A DNA stretch of 64,000 nucleotides from Streptomyces griseicoloratus (GTDB lineage Bacteria > Actinomycetota > Actinomycetes > Streptomycetales > Streptomycetaceae): positions 62,001-126,000 of the forward strand of contig NZ_JACVQF010000241.1 in NCBI RefSeq assembly GCF_014534645.1, read 5' to 3'. Shown here one piece after another: positions 20,316 through 28,282 of the stretch. The notes beneath the pieces were generated by a model that saw only the letters and a program-made list of their open reading frames with translations, did no database searches and was not told the origin of the DNA. The position numbers and the translations under genes are program-made. Position 1 is the first letter of the stretch. Every line of letters begins with the position of its first letter.

Positions 20316-20331
20316 CCGCCAGCGGCCGCGG

Positions 20332-20883
20332 TCAGCCGGCGCCCCGGCCCAGTTCCAGGCGCATCACCTGGCGGTCCATCCCGGGCCCGAAGTAGTCCCG
20401 GCGCAGCCCGCCGTCGGGTTCCTCGGGAAGGAAGCCCAGGGACCGGTAGAGCAGGATCGCGGCGCGGTTGGACGGCTCCACGGTGAGCCGGACCTGTTCG
20501 ATCCCGGCGTCGCGCAGCCGCGCCAGGACCTCCACCATCAGCTCCCGGCCCAGCCCGTGCCGGCGGCGGTCGTGCGTCACGCACAGGCCCAGGATCCAGC
20601 TGTCCCGGCGGAGCGCCGTGGTGGCGGCCAGCACGTAGCCGCGCAGCCGGCCCTCGCCGTCGTCGAGGACCAGGAAGTGCTCGGCGTATATGTCGTAGAG
20701 CTGGCGCAGCAGGAAGCCCGGGTAGGCGACCTCCTGGAAGACCTCCTCGTCCAGCCGCCGCAGCTCGGGCAGGTCGGACTCCCGGGCCGGCCGCAGGACC
20801 AGCGGCAACGGGTACGGGAACGGTGCCGGTCCCGCGAGCTGTTCGGGGCGGTCCAGGGAGCGTTCCAGCGGTTCGGCGGTCAT
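20332..20883 (-). CDS. GNAT family N-acetyltransferase
   Basis: A 183-residue Gcn5-related acetyltransferase. VLRPARESDLPELRRL is the typical beta1-alpha1 start, the acetyl-CoA pyrophosphate loop reads RRRHGLGRELM, and AAILLYRSLGF is the conserved motif B region. The acceptor could be a protein N-terminus or a small amine. It is divergent from the methyltransferase gene that opens the unknown cassette, with a 334-bp shared regulatory gap. Functional connection to the cassette is possible but only inferred from position. Confidence 0.85.
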   Translation of the reverse strand: MTAEPLERSLDRPEQLAGPAPFPYPLPLVLRPARESDLPELRRLDEEVFQEVAYPGFLLRQLYDIYAEHFLVLDDGEGRLRGYVLAATTALRRDSWILGLCVTHDRRRHGLGRELMVEVLARLRDAGIEQVRLTVEPSNRAAILLYRSLGFLPEEPDGGLRRDYFGPGMDRQVMRLELGRGAG

Positions 20884-21217
20884 TGATCCCCCCAGTCACG
20901 ACGCGTGGCCGCGCGTCAATTCCGGTGTTCGCGCGATTCACCCTCACGGGCGGAAGCGCCCGTTGTGGCGGCAGGTGCCGGCTTCTGGCTAGAGTGAGCT
21001 GCCAACTCCCGTCGTGCAAGGGCGAGTTCGGGTGTGCAACGATGCGCCCGGTGTGCACCCGGCGGATACGGACTGACGGATTCTCCGCTGGCTGCCCGTG
21101 TCCACGTGGCTTACCGTGCGGGAAACCGTGTTGCCGCTTCATTCGGCGACGTCCACGGGGATCGCGCACACGGAACTCCTTCTTGTCGGGAAACGAATGG
21201 AAAGCGGCAGGGTGACT
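20884..21217. promoter_or_regulatory. Divergent regulatory gap between the GNAT gene and the cassette
   Basis: No gene is seen in this 334-bp stretch. It holds two inverted repeats, GACGCG/CGCGTC (20900-20917) and ACGGGCG-GAAG-CGCCCGT (20946-20963), and a TAGAGT -10-like hexamer at 20990-20995 reading toward the cassette. GTGTGCA occurs twice (near 21031 and 21052). If the hexamer is used, the cassette mRNA has a leader of about 215 nt. An in-frame upstream start at 21098 for the methyltransferase is not supported by a ribosome-binding site. Confidence 0.4.
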
Positions 21218-21967
21218 ATGGATCGCAACGCCGACGCACCGTGGTCGAAGTTCGATCCCGAGGTGTACGTCGACCTCAATTACCGGACCCCGCTCGAAGT
21301 CGATCTGCTGATCGTGCGGTTGATGCGGGACCATTTCAGCCGCTGCTACGCCGGGGCCGTCCCGGATTCGGCGCGGGGTGTCGACGTCGGCGCGGGCGCG
21401 AACCTCTATCCGGCGCTGTCCATGCTGCCCTGGTGCGAAAAGATCCTCCTTCTGGAATACGCGCGCCCGAATGTCGAGTACCTGGAGAGGCAGATCTCTC
21501 CCGGAGGGCTCGATGCGGCGTGGGATCCCTTCTGGGACGTGCTCCGGGCGGCCCCGGCCTACCGGGACGTCGACCCCGGGGCCCGGGTCAGCGAGATCGT
21601 CCGGGTCGAGCGCGCCAACCTGTTCGACCTCGACGGGCAGCGGCGCTGGGACATCGGGACGATGTTCTTCGTCGCCGATTCGATGTCCGAGTGCCCCGAG
21701 GAGTTCCAGCGGGGCGTGCGCTGTTTCATGAACGCGCTGGGCGAGGGGGCGCCCTTCGCCGCGGCCTTCATGAAGGAGTCGGTCGGCTACCGCGTCGGCG
21801 AACACCAGTATCCGGCCTATCGGGTGAACGAGGACCGGGTGCGGGAAAGCCTGGAGCCGTACGCCGCCGAGCTGGAGATCCACGATCTGCACCACATGGT
21901 GCGGCCGGGACACGAGGGAATGCTCCTCGCCCTGGGGCGGCGGAATTCGGAGATTGCCACCCCGTAG
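21218..21967 (+). CDS. NNMT/PNMT-like SAM methyltransferase, first gene of the cassette (SCO2525-type)
   Basis: A 249-residue class I methyltransferase. WSKFDPEVYVDLNYRTP is the N-terminal signature of the NNMT/PNMT/TEMT family, and GVDVGAGANLYPAL is the SAM-binding motif I. LLLEYARPNVEYL supplies the acidic residue after strand 2. The animal family methylates small amines, but the bacterial substrate is unknown. The ATG at 21218 follows CAGGGTG at about 6 nt; a longer reading to 21098 is unlikely. It is followed after 55 nt by the 615-aa gene. I recall the homologue as the SCO2525 family, always found with the next four genes. Confidence 0.82.
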   Translation: MDRNADAPWSKFDPEVYVDLNYRTPLEVDLLIVRLMRDHFSRCYAGAVPDSARGVDVGAGANLYPALSMLPWCEKILLLEYARPNVEYLERQISPGGLDAAWDPFWDVLRAAPAYRDVDPGARVSEIVRVERANLFDLDGQRRWDIGTMFFVADSMSECPEEFQRGVRCFMNALGEGAPFAAAFMKESVGYRVGEHQYPAYRVNEDRVRESLEPYAAELEIHDLHHMVRPGHEGMLLALGRRNSEIATP

Positions 21968-22022
21968 GAACGGGGACCATCACTGAACACAGGGCAACGA
22001 GATCTGTACGAGGGGTGCGGGG

Positions 22023-23870
22023 ATGCAGATCAAGCCACGCCAGCATCTGCTGGACGTCTGGCGGGCCGTGGCCCGTCACTCGTTCGACGACGGCAAGCTC
22101 GTCTGGGGAGAGACCGACGGGCTGAGCAGCGTCGCGGACGCGGAGCGGCTGCTGTGCCTGCTGTACCCCGCCACCGAGGTCCCCGCTTTCCGCCTCGACC
22201 AGCCGGACACCACCGAACGGGACGTGCTGCGCGTCCTGGAGGGCGTCGGCAGCCGGCTGGAGATCCCGCCCAACCTCATCACCGCGCTGACCCAGTTCAT
22301 GCGCACCCACACCGGACCGGACGACAGCCCCACCTTCGCCGGCGGACACTACTTCAAGCCGGACGACCCCAAAGGCGAACTGACGCACGAACAGGCCCAG
22401 CTGGGCGTCGTGGACTCCTACTCCATGTCCGTCACGCTCTGCCTCGCCACGCTCGGCTTCCTCAAGGTCTACGAGGGCACCACCACGCGCCCCGAGGTCC
22501 GCCGGGCGGTCGCCGAGCTGAGAGAGGCCACGAACACCCGGCTGACCGCCGCGATGATCAGCCTCCTGCGCTCCTTCACCGTGAACGTCTTCGACGCCGA
22601 GTCCGAGCAGGGCAAGCGGCTGATCCAGGTCATCGGGCAGAACAGACAGTCCGACCGGGCCGTCCTCCAGCAGTTCTCCCGCCGGTTCCGCCCCCTGCGC
22701 GCCACGATCATCGAAAGCCTTACGCGCGGCATCCAGGTCGACGAGAGCATCCGGGACGAGAGCCAGCTCTTCGAGTGCGGCTGGGCCTGGGGCGTGGTGA
22801 AGGACGCCCCGCGGATCACCGACCTCGACGTCCAGGTCCCCGGCCAGCCCGAGGGCATTGCCGACCGCCTGCCCTACGTGTACTTCACCGTGGTCGCCCT
22901 GGACGGCATCCAGGACCTGTTCTCCGAGCGCACCCTCACCCTCGGCCTGCTCGACGCCGACCAGCAGAAGCTCGCCGAGGCACTGCGCCTGCGGTGGGAG
23001 CTCAGCCAGCAGTACTGGTCGGCCGTCGCCCGCTTCGGCGCCGACCGCTGGCCCCTGGAGGACCTGCCCTGGCAGACCACCGGCCTGCGGCTGGAGTCCG
23101 AGTACTTCTCCCTGACCGTCGCGGCCATCCTCGTCCACGACCTGGTCCGCCGGAAGGCCACCGACGACGACCTCACCCGCACCGTCGCCATCATGGAGCG
23201 CCTCGCCGACCGCGGCCGGGTCACCAGCCGGATGACCCGGCAGGACCCCGCGATCCGGCTGCACAACCCCGGAGTCACCATGCCGCTCGCCGGGTCGGAG
23301 CGCTCCGGCGGGCTCCTGCAGTGGCGGATGACCGACTTCTCCGCACAGCTCCTCAAGCGGATCATCCAGCTGGCCGAACTCTCCCGGAACATCAGTGCAC
23401 AGGACCGGCTGCTGCGCCTGGCCGAGCGCGCGTTCGAACACCTGTGGGACCGGCGGATCGAGGAGGGCGAGGGCGCCGAACTCTGGGACGACGTACGAGC
23501 CGTCTACCCCGGCGCGCGCACCACCGGTCCGCGCCTGTCCTGGAGCATCACCGAGCGCGTCACCGAATGCCTCGTCGCCGCCCGCAACCTGTACGAACAG
23601 CAGCCCATCCGCAGCCCCGAGCTCGCCCAGCTCGCCCGGGAACTGCTCAGCGAGGCCACCCACCTGTTCGGCAAGGAACAGCTGGAGGCGTCCGCCACCG
23701 GCGCCGACGGCAGCCGGGGACGGGCCATGCGCAGCATCGAGAACCGCCTCGACCACGCCCGCAGCCTGCTCGACGACCGGCCCGCCACCGCCTTCGCGCT
23801 GGCCCTGCCCGTACTTCAGGAACTCGACACCCTGGCCCAGGCCAGGGGAGCCGCCGCCCAGGAGGTGTGA
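22023..23870 (+). CDS. Cassette protein of unknown function, 615 aa (SCO2524-type)
   Basis: A 615-residue protein without a signal peptide or membrane segment. The sequence is mostly amphipathic helix, with many Leu/Glu/Arg-rich stretches such as VLRVLEGVGSRLEIP and LLDADQQKLAEALRLRW. I see no catalytic motif, nucleotide-binding loop or repeat. The size and helical content suggest a scaffold or adaptor. AGGGGTG precedes the ATG by about 5 nt. It ends 3 nt before the variant P-loop gene, so both are surely cotranscribed. I recognise it only as the SCO2524-type family from its neighbours. Confidence 0.75.
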   Translation: MQIKPRQHLLDVWRAVARHSFDDGKLVWGETDGLSSVADAERLLCLLYPATEVPAFRLDQPDTTERDVLRVLEGVGSRLEIPPNLITALTQFMRTHTGPDDSPTFAGGHYFKPDDPKGELTHEQAQLGVVDSYSMSVTLCLATLGFLKVYEGTTTRPEVRRAVAELREATNTRLTAAMISLLRSFTVNVFDAESEQGKRLIQVIGQNRQSDRAVLQQFSRRFRPLRATIIESLTRGIQVDESIRDESQLFECGWAWGVVKDAPRITDLDVQVPGQPEGIADRLPYVYFTVVALDGIQDLFSERTLTLGLLDADQQKLAEALRLRWELSQQYWSAVARFGADRWPLEDLPWQTTGLRLESEYFSLTVAAILVHDLVRRKATDDDLTRTVAIMERLADRGRVTSRMTRQDPAIRLHNPGVTMPLAGSERSGGLLQWRMTDFSAQLLKRIIQLAELSRNISAQDRLLRLAERAFEHLWDRRIEEGEGAELWDDVRAVYPGARTTGPRLSWSITERVTECLVAARNLYEQQPIRSPELAQLARELLSEATHLFGKEQLEASATGADGSRGRAMRSIENRLDHARSLLDDRPATAFALALPVLQELDTLAQARGAAAQEV

Positions 23871-23873
23871 GCC

Positions 23874-24791
23874 GTGCTCGTTTTCGCCGCCTCCGACAAA
23901 GGAGGCACGGGCCGCTCGGTGACCAGCGCCAACCTGGCGTACCAGCGCGCCCTCACCGGCGATCACGTGGCGTACGTCGACTTCGACTTCGGCTCGCCGA
24001 CGGCCGCCGCCGTCTTCGACGTCCCCGGCGCGGTGCGCGGCACGGAGGAGCGCGGACTGCACTCCTACCTGGAGGGCGAGATCGCGGAGCCCGCCAGGAT
24101 CGACGTCTGGCGGCAGACCGAACACCCCCTGCTGCGCGCCCGGCCGAACCAGTCCGGCCGGCTGGTGCTGTTCCCCGGTGACGCCGGCGGCGGCGAGTTC
24201 GCCACCGACGAGGACGCCCTGGAGCGGTGCATCGACCTCCTGCTTCGGCTGAACGGCGAGTTCGACCTGATCGTCGTCGACCTCAGCGCCGGCCGCTCCT
24301 ACGCCGTGGACATGGTCCTGGCGGCCACCGCCCACCCCCGCATGCGCAACGTCCCCTTCCGCTGGCTGGTCTTCCACCGCTGGACCCGGCAGCACGTCAT
24401 CGCCGCCTCCGGGCTCGTCCACAAGGAGCACGGCATCATCGGGGGCGGCGTCGAGCGCGGGCACGACGAGGGGGCGCTGCGGGCCGCGATCCGCTTCGTA
24501 CGGGCCGCCGTGCCCGATCCCGAGTCGCCGCTGTGGTCCCAGGGCTCACCCGCCCAGGCCGCCTGGATGCAGTCCTGCGACGAGGCGCTGCGCCGGCTCG
24601 CCGCCGAACACCGCATCGGCGACAGCGTCGTCCTCGGCGTCGTCCCCCTGGAGCCCATCCTGCAGTGGCGCGAACAGCTGATCACGGAGGAGGACGTGCT
24701 CTCCACCCAGATAGCCAACAAGGAGACGCTGGAGGCACTGGAGGAGATCGCCCGACGCCTGACGGACGACTCGTACTGGGGGCAGCCGTGA
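23874..24791 (+). CDS. Variant P-loop (ParA/MinD-like) ATPase with Arg in place of the P-loop Lys (SCO2523-type)
   Basis: A 305-residue SIMIBI-class ATPase-like protein. The deviant Walker A reads K9-G-G-T-G-R14-S. The signature lysine of ParA/MinD proteins is kept, but the lysine that normally contacts the beta/gamma phosphates is arginine. Walker A' is YVDFDFGSP (residues about 34-42), and the Walker B-like segment is LIVVDLSAG. Related KGGVGR-type variants occur in other actinobacterial cassettes. It could bind nucleotide without ordinary hydrolysis and act as a switch or membrane-recruited partner. The GTG start follows the previous stop by 3 nt, and its stop overlaps the next gene by 4 nt. 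Confidence 0.8.
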   Translation: MLVFAASDKGGTGRSVTSANLAYQRALTGDHVAYVDFDFGSPTAAAVFDVPGAVRGTEERGLHSYLEGEIAEPARIDVWRQTEHPLLRARPNQSGRLVLFPGDAGGGEFATDEDALERCIDLLLRLNGEFDLIVVDLSAGRSYAVDMVLAATAHPRMRNVPFRWLVFHRWTRQHVIAASGLVHKEHGIIGGGVERGHDEGALRAAIRFVRAAVPDPESPLWSQGSPAQAAWMQSCDEALRRLAAEHRIGDSVVLGVVPLEPILQWREQLITEEDVLSTQIANKETLEALEEIARRLTDDSYWGQP

Positions 24792-25753
24792 CGGAGGCAG
24801 TGTTCCGCGAGACCGCCGCCGACCCGCGCACCCAGGCGGTGCCGCTGGCCCACCTCTCGATAGAGCTCGGCCACCTCTACATGGAGGACTTCGAGGCCGG
24901 GCCCGAGCGCCTGCGGCAGCACTTCGCGCAGGTGCGCCCCTGGGTGGACGCCGCCCGTGCCGCCGCGGCGGCACGGGCCGGGGGCAAGCGCCCCCGCGTC
25001 AGCACCTGCTTCCTGATCGACGACTACTTCACCCGCTTCTCCAGCCCCGCCGAACTCGTCCCGCTGCTGCTGGCGGAGGCCGACCGGGCCGGGCTCGTCA
25101 TCGACTACCTGGCCCGCGAGTCCGGCTGCGCCGTCGCCGGCAAGGTACCGGTCGCCGAGGCGGTGGCCGGCCGCATCGTCGAGTCGCCGCCGCCCGGCAG
25201 CTACGGCCTGCGCCCGCCGGCCGCGCAGACCGGCTGGCTGGCCAACGGGGAGCGCAGCCCCGTCGCGCGCGCCCCGCAGGCGATGAAGAAGGCCGCCGTG
25301 TGGCAGCCGCCCACGGAGACCGCGGCCCGCCGCCACTCCGTCTTCCTGGACGTCGAACTGTGGAGCGACGACCCCGACGGGCACCGCACCTGGTCCTGCC
25401 CCTTCCTCGCCGCGGTCTGGCAGCTCGCCCGCCTCGGGCTGCTGCGCAACGAGGGCGAGCCCGTCTTCGTCCCCCAGCCGCCCACGGACCGGGGATTCCC
25501 CGACGACTGGGACGAACTGCCCCCGCTGATCCGCCTCAACCCCCGGGCGGACCCCTTCGCCGCCTACCGGACCTGCTCGGTGCTGCCCAACCGCTTCCTG
25601 CCCGTCGAGCACGCCGTGCGCGTCATCCTCGACCAGACCGAGGTCGACCGGGGCGCGCTGCGCCAGGTCGCCGAGCGGTCCGCCCGCGAGGACGTGGCGG
25701 TCCCGGACTCCGTGGCCGACCGTGTGTCCTACGTCTTCTACGCGGGGTCCTGA
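24788..25753 (+). CDS. Cassette protein of unknown function, 321 aa (SCO2522-type)
   Basis: A 321-residue soluble protein that I recognise only by context (SCO2522-type). Notable stretches are STCFLIDDYFTRFSSPAEL near residue 75, which looks like a core beta strand and loop with two aspartates, and a C-terminal SVADRVSYVFYAG. No nucleotide-binding or metal motif is evident. The GTG at 24788 overlaps the TGA of the P-loop gene (GTGA), giving translational coupling and suggesting a fixed ratio with the ATPase, hence a possible complex. The longer frame extending upstream to 24227 runs inside the ATPase gene and is rejected. Confidence 0.75.
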   Translation: MTEAVFRETAADPRTQAVPLAHLSIELGHLYMEDFEAGPERLRQHFAQVRPWVDAARAAAAARAGGKRPRVSTCFLIDDYFTRFSSPAELVPLLLAEADRAGLVIDYLARESGCAVAGKVPVAEAVAGRIVESPPPGSYGLRPPAAQTGWLANGERSPVARAPQAMKKAAVWQPPTETAARRHSVFLDVELWSDDPDGHRTWSCPFLAAVWQLARLGLLRNEGEPVFVPQPPTDRGFPDDWDELPPLIRLNPRADPFAAYRTCSVLPNRFLPVEHAVRVILDQTEVDRGALRQVAERSAREDVAVPDSVADRVSYVFYAGS

Positions 25754-25754
25754 G

Positions 25755-26759
25755 ATGGCACCCCACGAGAGCGCCCCGCGCGCCGTGCTCGCCGGCGGCG
25801 AGATCCGCACCTGCCTGCTGCCCGCCCGGCAGGCGCTGGACGTCCGGGCCGCCGCCCAGCTCCTCGGACTGCGCGCCGACGAACGCGTCCTGCTCTCCGA
25901 ACGCCCCAACCTCTACGCGCGTTCGCCCGACACCCTCACCGGCATCGACTGCCCCCTGCCCAGCGCCAACGGCGCACACGTCCGCGCGGTCGGCACGGTC
26001 GCCGCCCGGGCCGCCCTCACCGAGGGCCGCATCCTGCAGACCTCCGCCTACTTCCGGCTCCCCGCGTCCGGCCCCGACCAGCGGCAGCCGTGGGGCCACT
26101 ACCTGGTGCGGCCCGGCCTGCTCGAACCGTTCGGGAAGCTGCCCCACGAGGCGGTCGCCCAGGGCGTCCTCGACGGCGGGCGGCACGGCGAACTCGACGT
26201 CGGCCTGATCGCCGGCGGACTGCTCACCCGGCTGCTGCGCCACCCCCTGCTCGACCAGCGGCCGCCCCTGAGATCGCGCCCCACCAGGCTGCGCTGGGTG
26301 GCGCTGCCCGCGGAAGGGGACCAGGGCCCGTCGATCGAGCGGTTCACCCTCGCCGAGGACGAGCTGCGCACCGTACGGCTCCGGGTGCCCGAGGGCACAC
26401 CGCCCGCCGATGTCGCCGGGCTCTGCGACGACCTGGCCCTGCACGACTGGCTGCTGACCACCCTGGTCCGCCTGCTGGACGGCATCCGGCTCGGCTCGGG
26501 GCCACCGCCCGCCCGGGTGGGGCCGCCGGCGGACGACCGGCCCGCCGTCGTCGCGGCGCTGCGGCCGGCCGTCGACCACCTGCTGCACCTGTGGATGCCG
26601 CGGGCCCGGGTGGCGAAGGAACTGGCCCCGCTGTGGGAGGCGCTGGAGGAACGGCCCGGCTTCACCCGGCAGTGGCAGGCGCTGGTGCAGCGCATCCGCG
26701 ACCAGCTCACCCTGCACGCGATCCCGTCGCTGTACCGGGAGGTGGAGCCCGCACCCTGA
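25755..26759 (+). CDS. Cassette protein of unknown function, 334 aa (SCO2521-type)
   Basis: A 334-residue soluble protein starting MAPHESAPRAVLAGGEIRTCL, with no recognised domain. Its middle half is alpha/beta-like, and the C-terminal third is helical and Leu/Trp-rich (VDHLLHLWMPRARVAKELAPLWEALEE). The ATG lies 1 nt after the previous TGA. It is the last gene of the tightly spaced block; the next gene is 180 bp away. I recall this as the SCO2521-type family. Its role can only be sought together with the P-loop protein and the methyltransferase. Confidence 0.75.
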   Translation: MAPHESAPRAVLAGGEIRTCLLPARQALDVRAAAQLLGLRADERVLLSERPNLYARSPDTLTGIDCPLPSANGAHVRAVGTVAARAALTEGRILQTSAYFRLPASGPDQRQPWGHYLVRPGLLEPFGKLPHEAVAQGVLDGGRHGELDVGLIAGGLLTRLLRHPLLDQRPPLRSRPTRLRWVALPAEGDQGPSIERFTLAEDELRTVRLRVPEGTPPADVAGLCDDLALHDWLLTTLVRLLDGIRLGSGPPPARVGPPADDRPAVVAALRPAVDHLLHLWMPRARVAKELAPLWEALEERPGFTRQWQALVQRIRDQLTLHAIPSLYREVEPAP

Positions 26760-26939
26760 CCGGACGCCCCGAGACGCCCGCGAGGGCGACGCCACGAGGA
26801 CGCGGCGACTCGACGGGCGGGCCGGCCGTGAAGACCCGGGGAGCCCATCAGGACCCGCGCACCGACGGACCTGACCAGGGCCCCCGCGCACATCCCCGCA
26901 CCCCGATCCGACGCGCATCCCAACGGGGGGAGAAGCGAG

Positions 26940-28124
26940 ATGAGCACGGCACAGTCACCCCAGCCCGAGGACACGGCACGCACACCCGGTCCGGCGATCC
27001 CCGGCCCGGCCGGCGGGGCGCGGACGTCCGGTGAGCCGGACAGACTCCCCACGGCCCCCATGACGCCCGCGCCCGGAGCGCGCCCGCGTCTGTCCCGCCG
27101 GGTGCGCCGGCTGCTGGTCGGCCTCGTCGCCGGCGCCCTCTCCTGGGGCGTGAGCGCGCTGCTGAGCCCGGAGGACGGGGCGCTGCGGCAGTTCGCGGCC
27201 GCGCTGCTCTGCGCCGGCGCGGCGGTGACCGTCCAGTACGCGCTCGACCTCGACCGGCGGGGCGAGGAGCAGGCCCGGCGGACGGAGAACGCGCTGGCCG
27301 AGACCGCGGCCGCCGTACGGGACGGCCTGCGGCGGCACGACGACGAGCTGAGGGCCGCTCTCGCCCGGCACGCCGAGGACATGAGGCAGCTCCTGGAGAA
27401 CCTGCCGCGCCCGGCCCAGGGCGACCGGGACGACGCCGTCCGCCCCCAGCTGGACCGGGTCCGCCTCGACGGCGTGCCCGAGCTGGCCACGAGCTTCGCC
27501 GAGGTCCTGGCACCCGGACCCCCGATCCTGTTCACCTTCGTCCGGCTGGAGATGAAACGGGTCGTCGGGCAGCTGACCGACCTGACCAACCTGAGCGCGG
27601 AGTGCCCCGGCGAGAACCACGACTGGATGCTCACCCTGACCCGCGCCGCCGAGCAGTCGATCTGCGCCACCAGCACCTCCGTCGACCGGGAGTTCTGGAA
27701 CAGCGAGCCCGCCAGCCGCTACCTCCAGGCGCAGCAGGAGGCGATCGAGGAGCAGGGCGTGTCGGTGCGCCGGCTGTTCCTGCTGGAGAGCGCCCGGGAA
27801 CTCGACGACCGGCTGCTGCGGCTGTGCGAGGAGCAGGAACTGCTGCGCATCGAGGTGCGCGTGGCCGTCCTGCCCGAACTGCCGCCGCACATCCAGCGCG
27901 GCACCACCAACGACTTCATCGTCTACGACGAGGAGGTGTCCTTCGAGATCGAGCAGGACCTGCGCGACGTCAACGTCCGCACCCGGCTCAACGCCCGGCA
28001 GGACCACGTCCAGGACCGGATGAAGCGCTTCCGGGAGCTCTGGGACGCGGGCATGAGCGTCCGCGAACTGGAGGTGCGGGTCGACGACGAGGAGGACGGC
28101 ACCTGGATGGTCGACCGGGCCTGA
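26940..28124 (+). CDS. Membrane-anchored coiled-coil protein following the cassette
   Basis: A 394-residue protein. Residues 1-50 are a Pro/Ala-rich cytosolic tail ending in a basic patch. Two helices at about 58-75 and 83-103 form a membrane hairpin, and about 104-160 is a charged coiled coil. Residues about 170-390 form a soluble domain with LEMKRVVGQLTDLTNL, a VDREFWNSEPASRYL segment and TNDFIVYDEEVSFEI. This C-terminal pattern resembles phospholipase D-like sensor or anchoring domains, but HKD motifs are absent. GGGGGGAGAAG lies 5 nt before the ATG. It could provide a membrane platform for the cassette. A perfect 32-bp palindrome follows the stop. Confidence 0.7.
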   Translation: MSTAQSPQPEDTARTPGPAIPGPAGGARTSGEPDRLPTAPMTPAPGARPRLSRRVRRLLVGLVAGALSWGVSALLSPEDGALRQFAAALLCAGAAVTVQYALDLDRRGEEQARRTENALAETAAAVRDGLRRHDDELRAALARHAEDMRQLLENLPRPAQGDRDDAVRPQLDRVRLDGVPELATSFAEVLAPGPPILFTFVRLEMKRVVGQLTDLTNLSAECPGENHDWMLTLTRAAEQSICATSTSVDREFWNSEPASRYLQAQQEAIEEQGVSVRRLFLLESARELDDRLLRLCEEQELLRIEVRVAVLPELPPHIQRGTTNDFIVYDEEVSFEIEQDLRDVNVRTRLNARQDHVQDRMKRFRELWDAGMSVRELEVRVDDEEDGTWMVDRA

Positions 28125-28137
28125 GCGAGCGGCGCAC

Positions 28138-28169
28138 GGCGCCGTTACTCCCCGGGGAGTAACGGCGCC
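28138..28169. terminator. Perfect 32-bp palindrome after the cassette
   Basis: The left arm GGCGCCGTTACTCCCC and the right arm GGGGAGTAACGGCGCC are exact reverse complements with no spacer. It lies 14 nt after the membrane protein stop and 113 nt before the MMPL start. The length suits a strong terminator, but the lack of a loop and T-run also allows a dyad operator for the MMPL gene. Confidence 0.65.
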
Positions 28170-28282
28170 CGGCGGCCGCCCCGGGCAGTACTCGCCAACT
28201 CGCCCTCCCGTCCGACGAAACCGCCCCCGGACGCCGGGAGTCTGGAGACCGACCCAGACATCCGACCGGAGGGGGCCGTCAC

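Noticed and set aside
20332-28124. Reading the cassette as a conservon (cvn) signalling operon
   Set aside because: No sensor-kinase-like, Roadblock, DUF742 or Ras-like GTPase genes are present; the P-loop protein is ParA/MinD-like.
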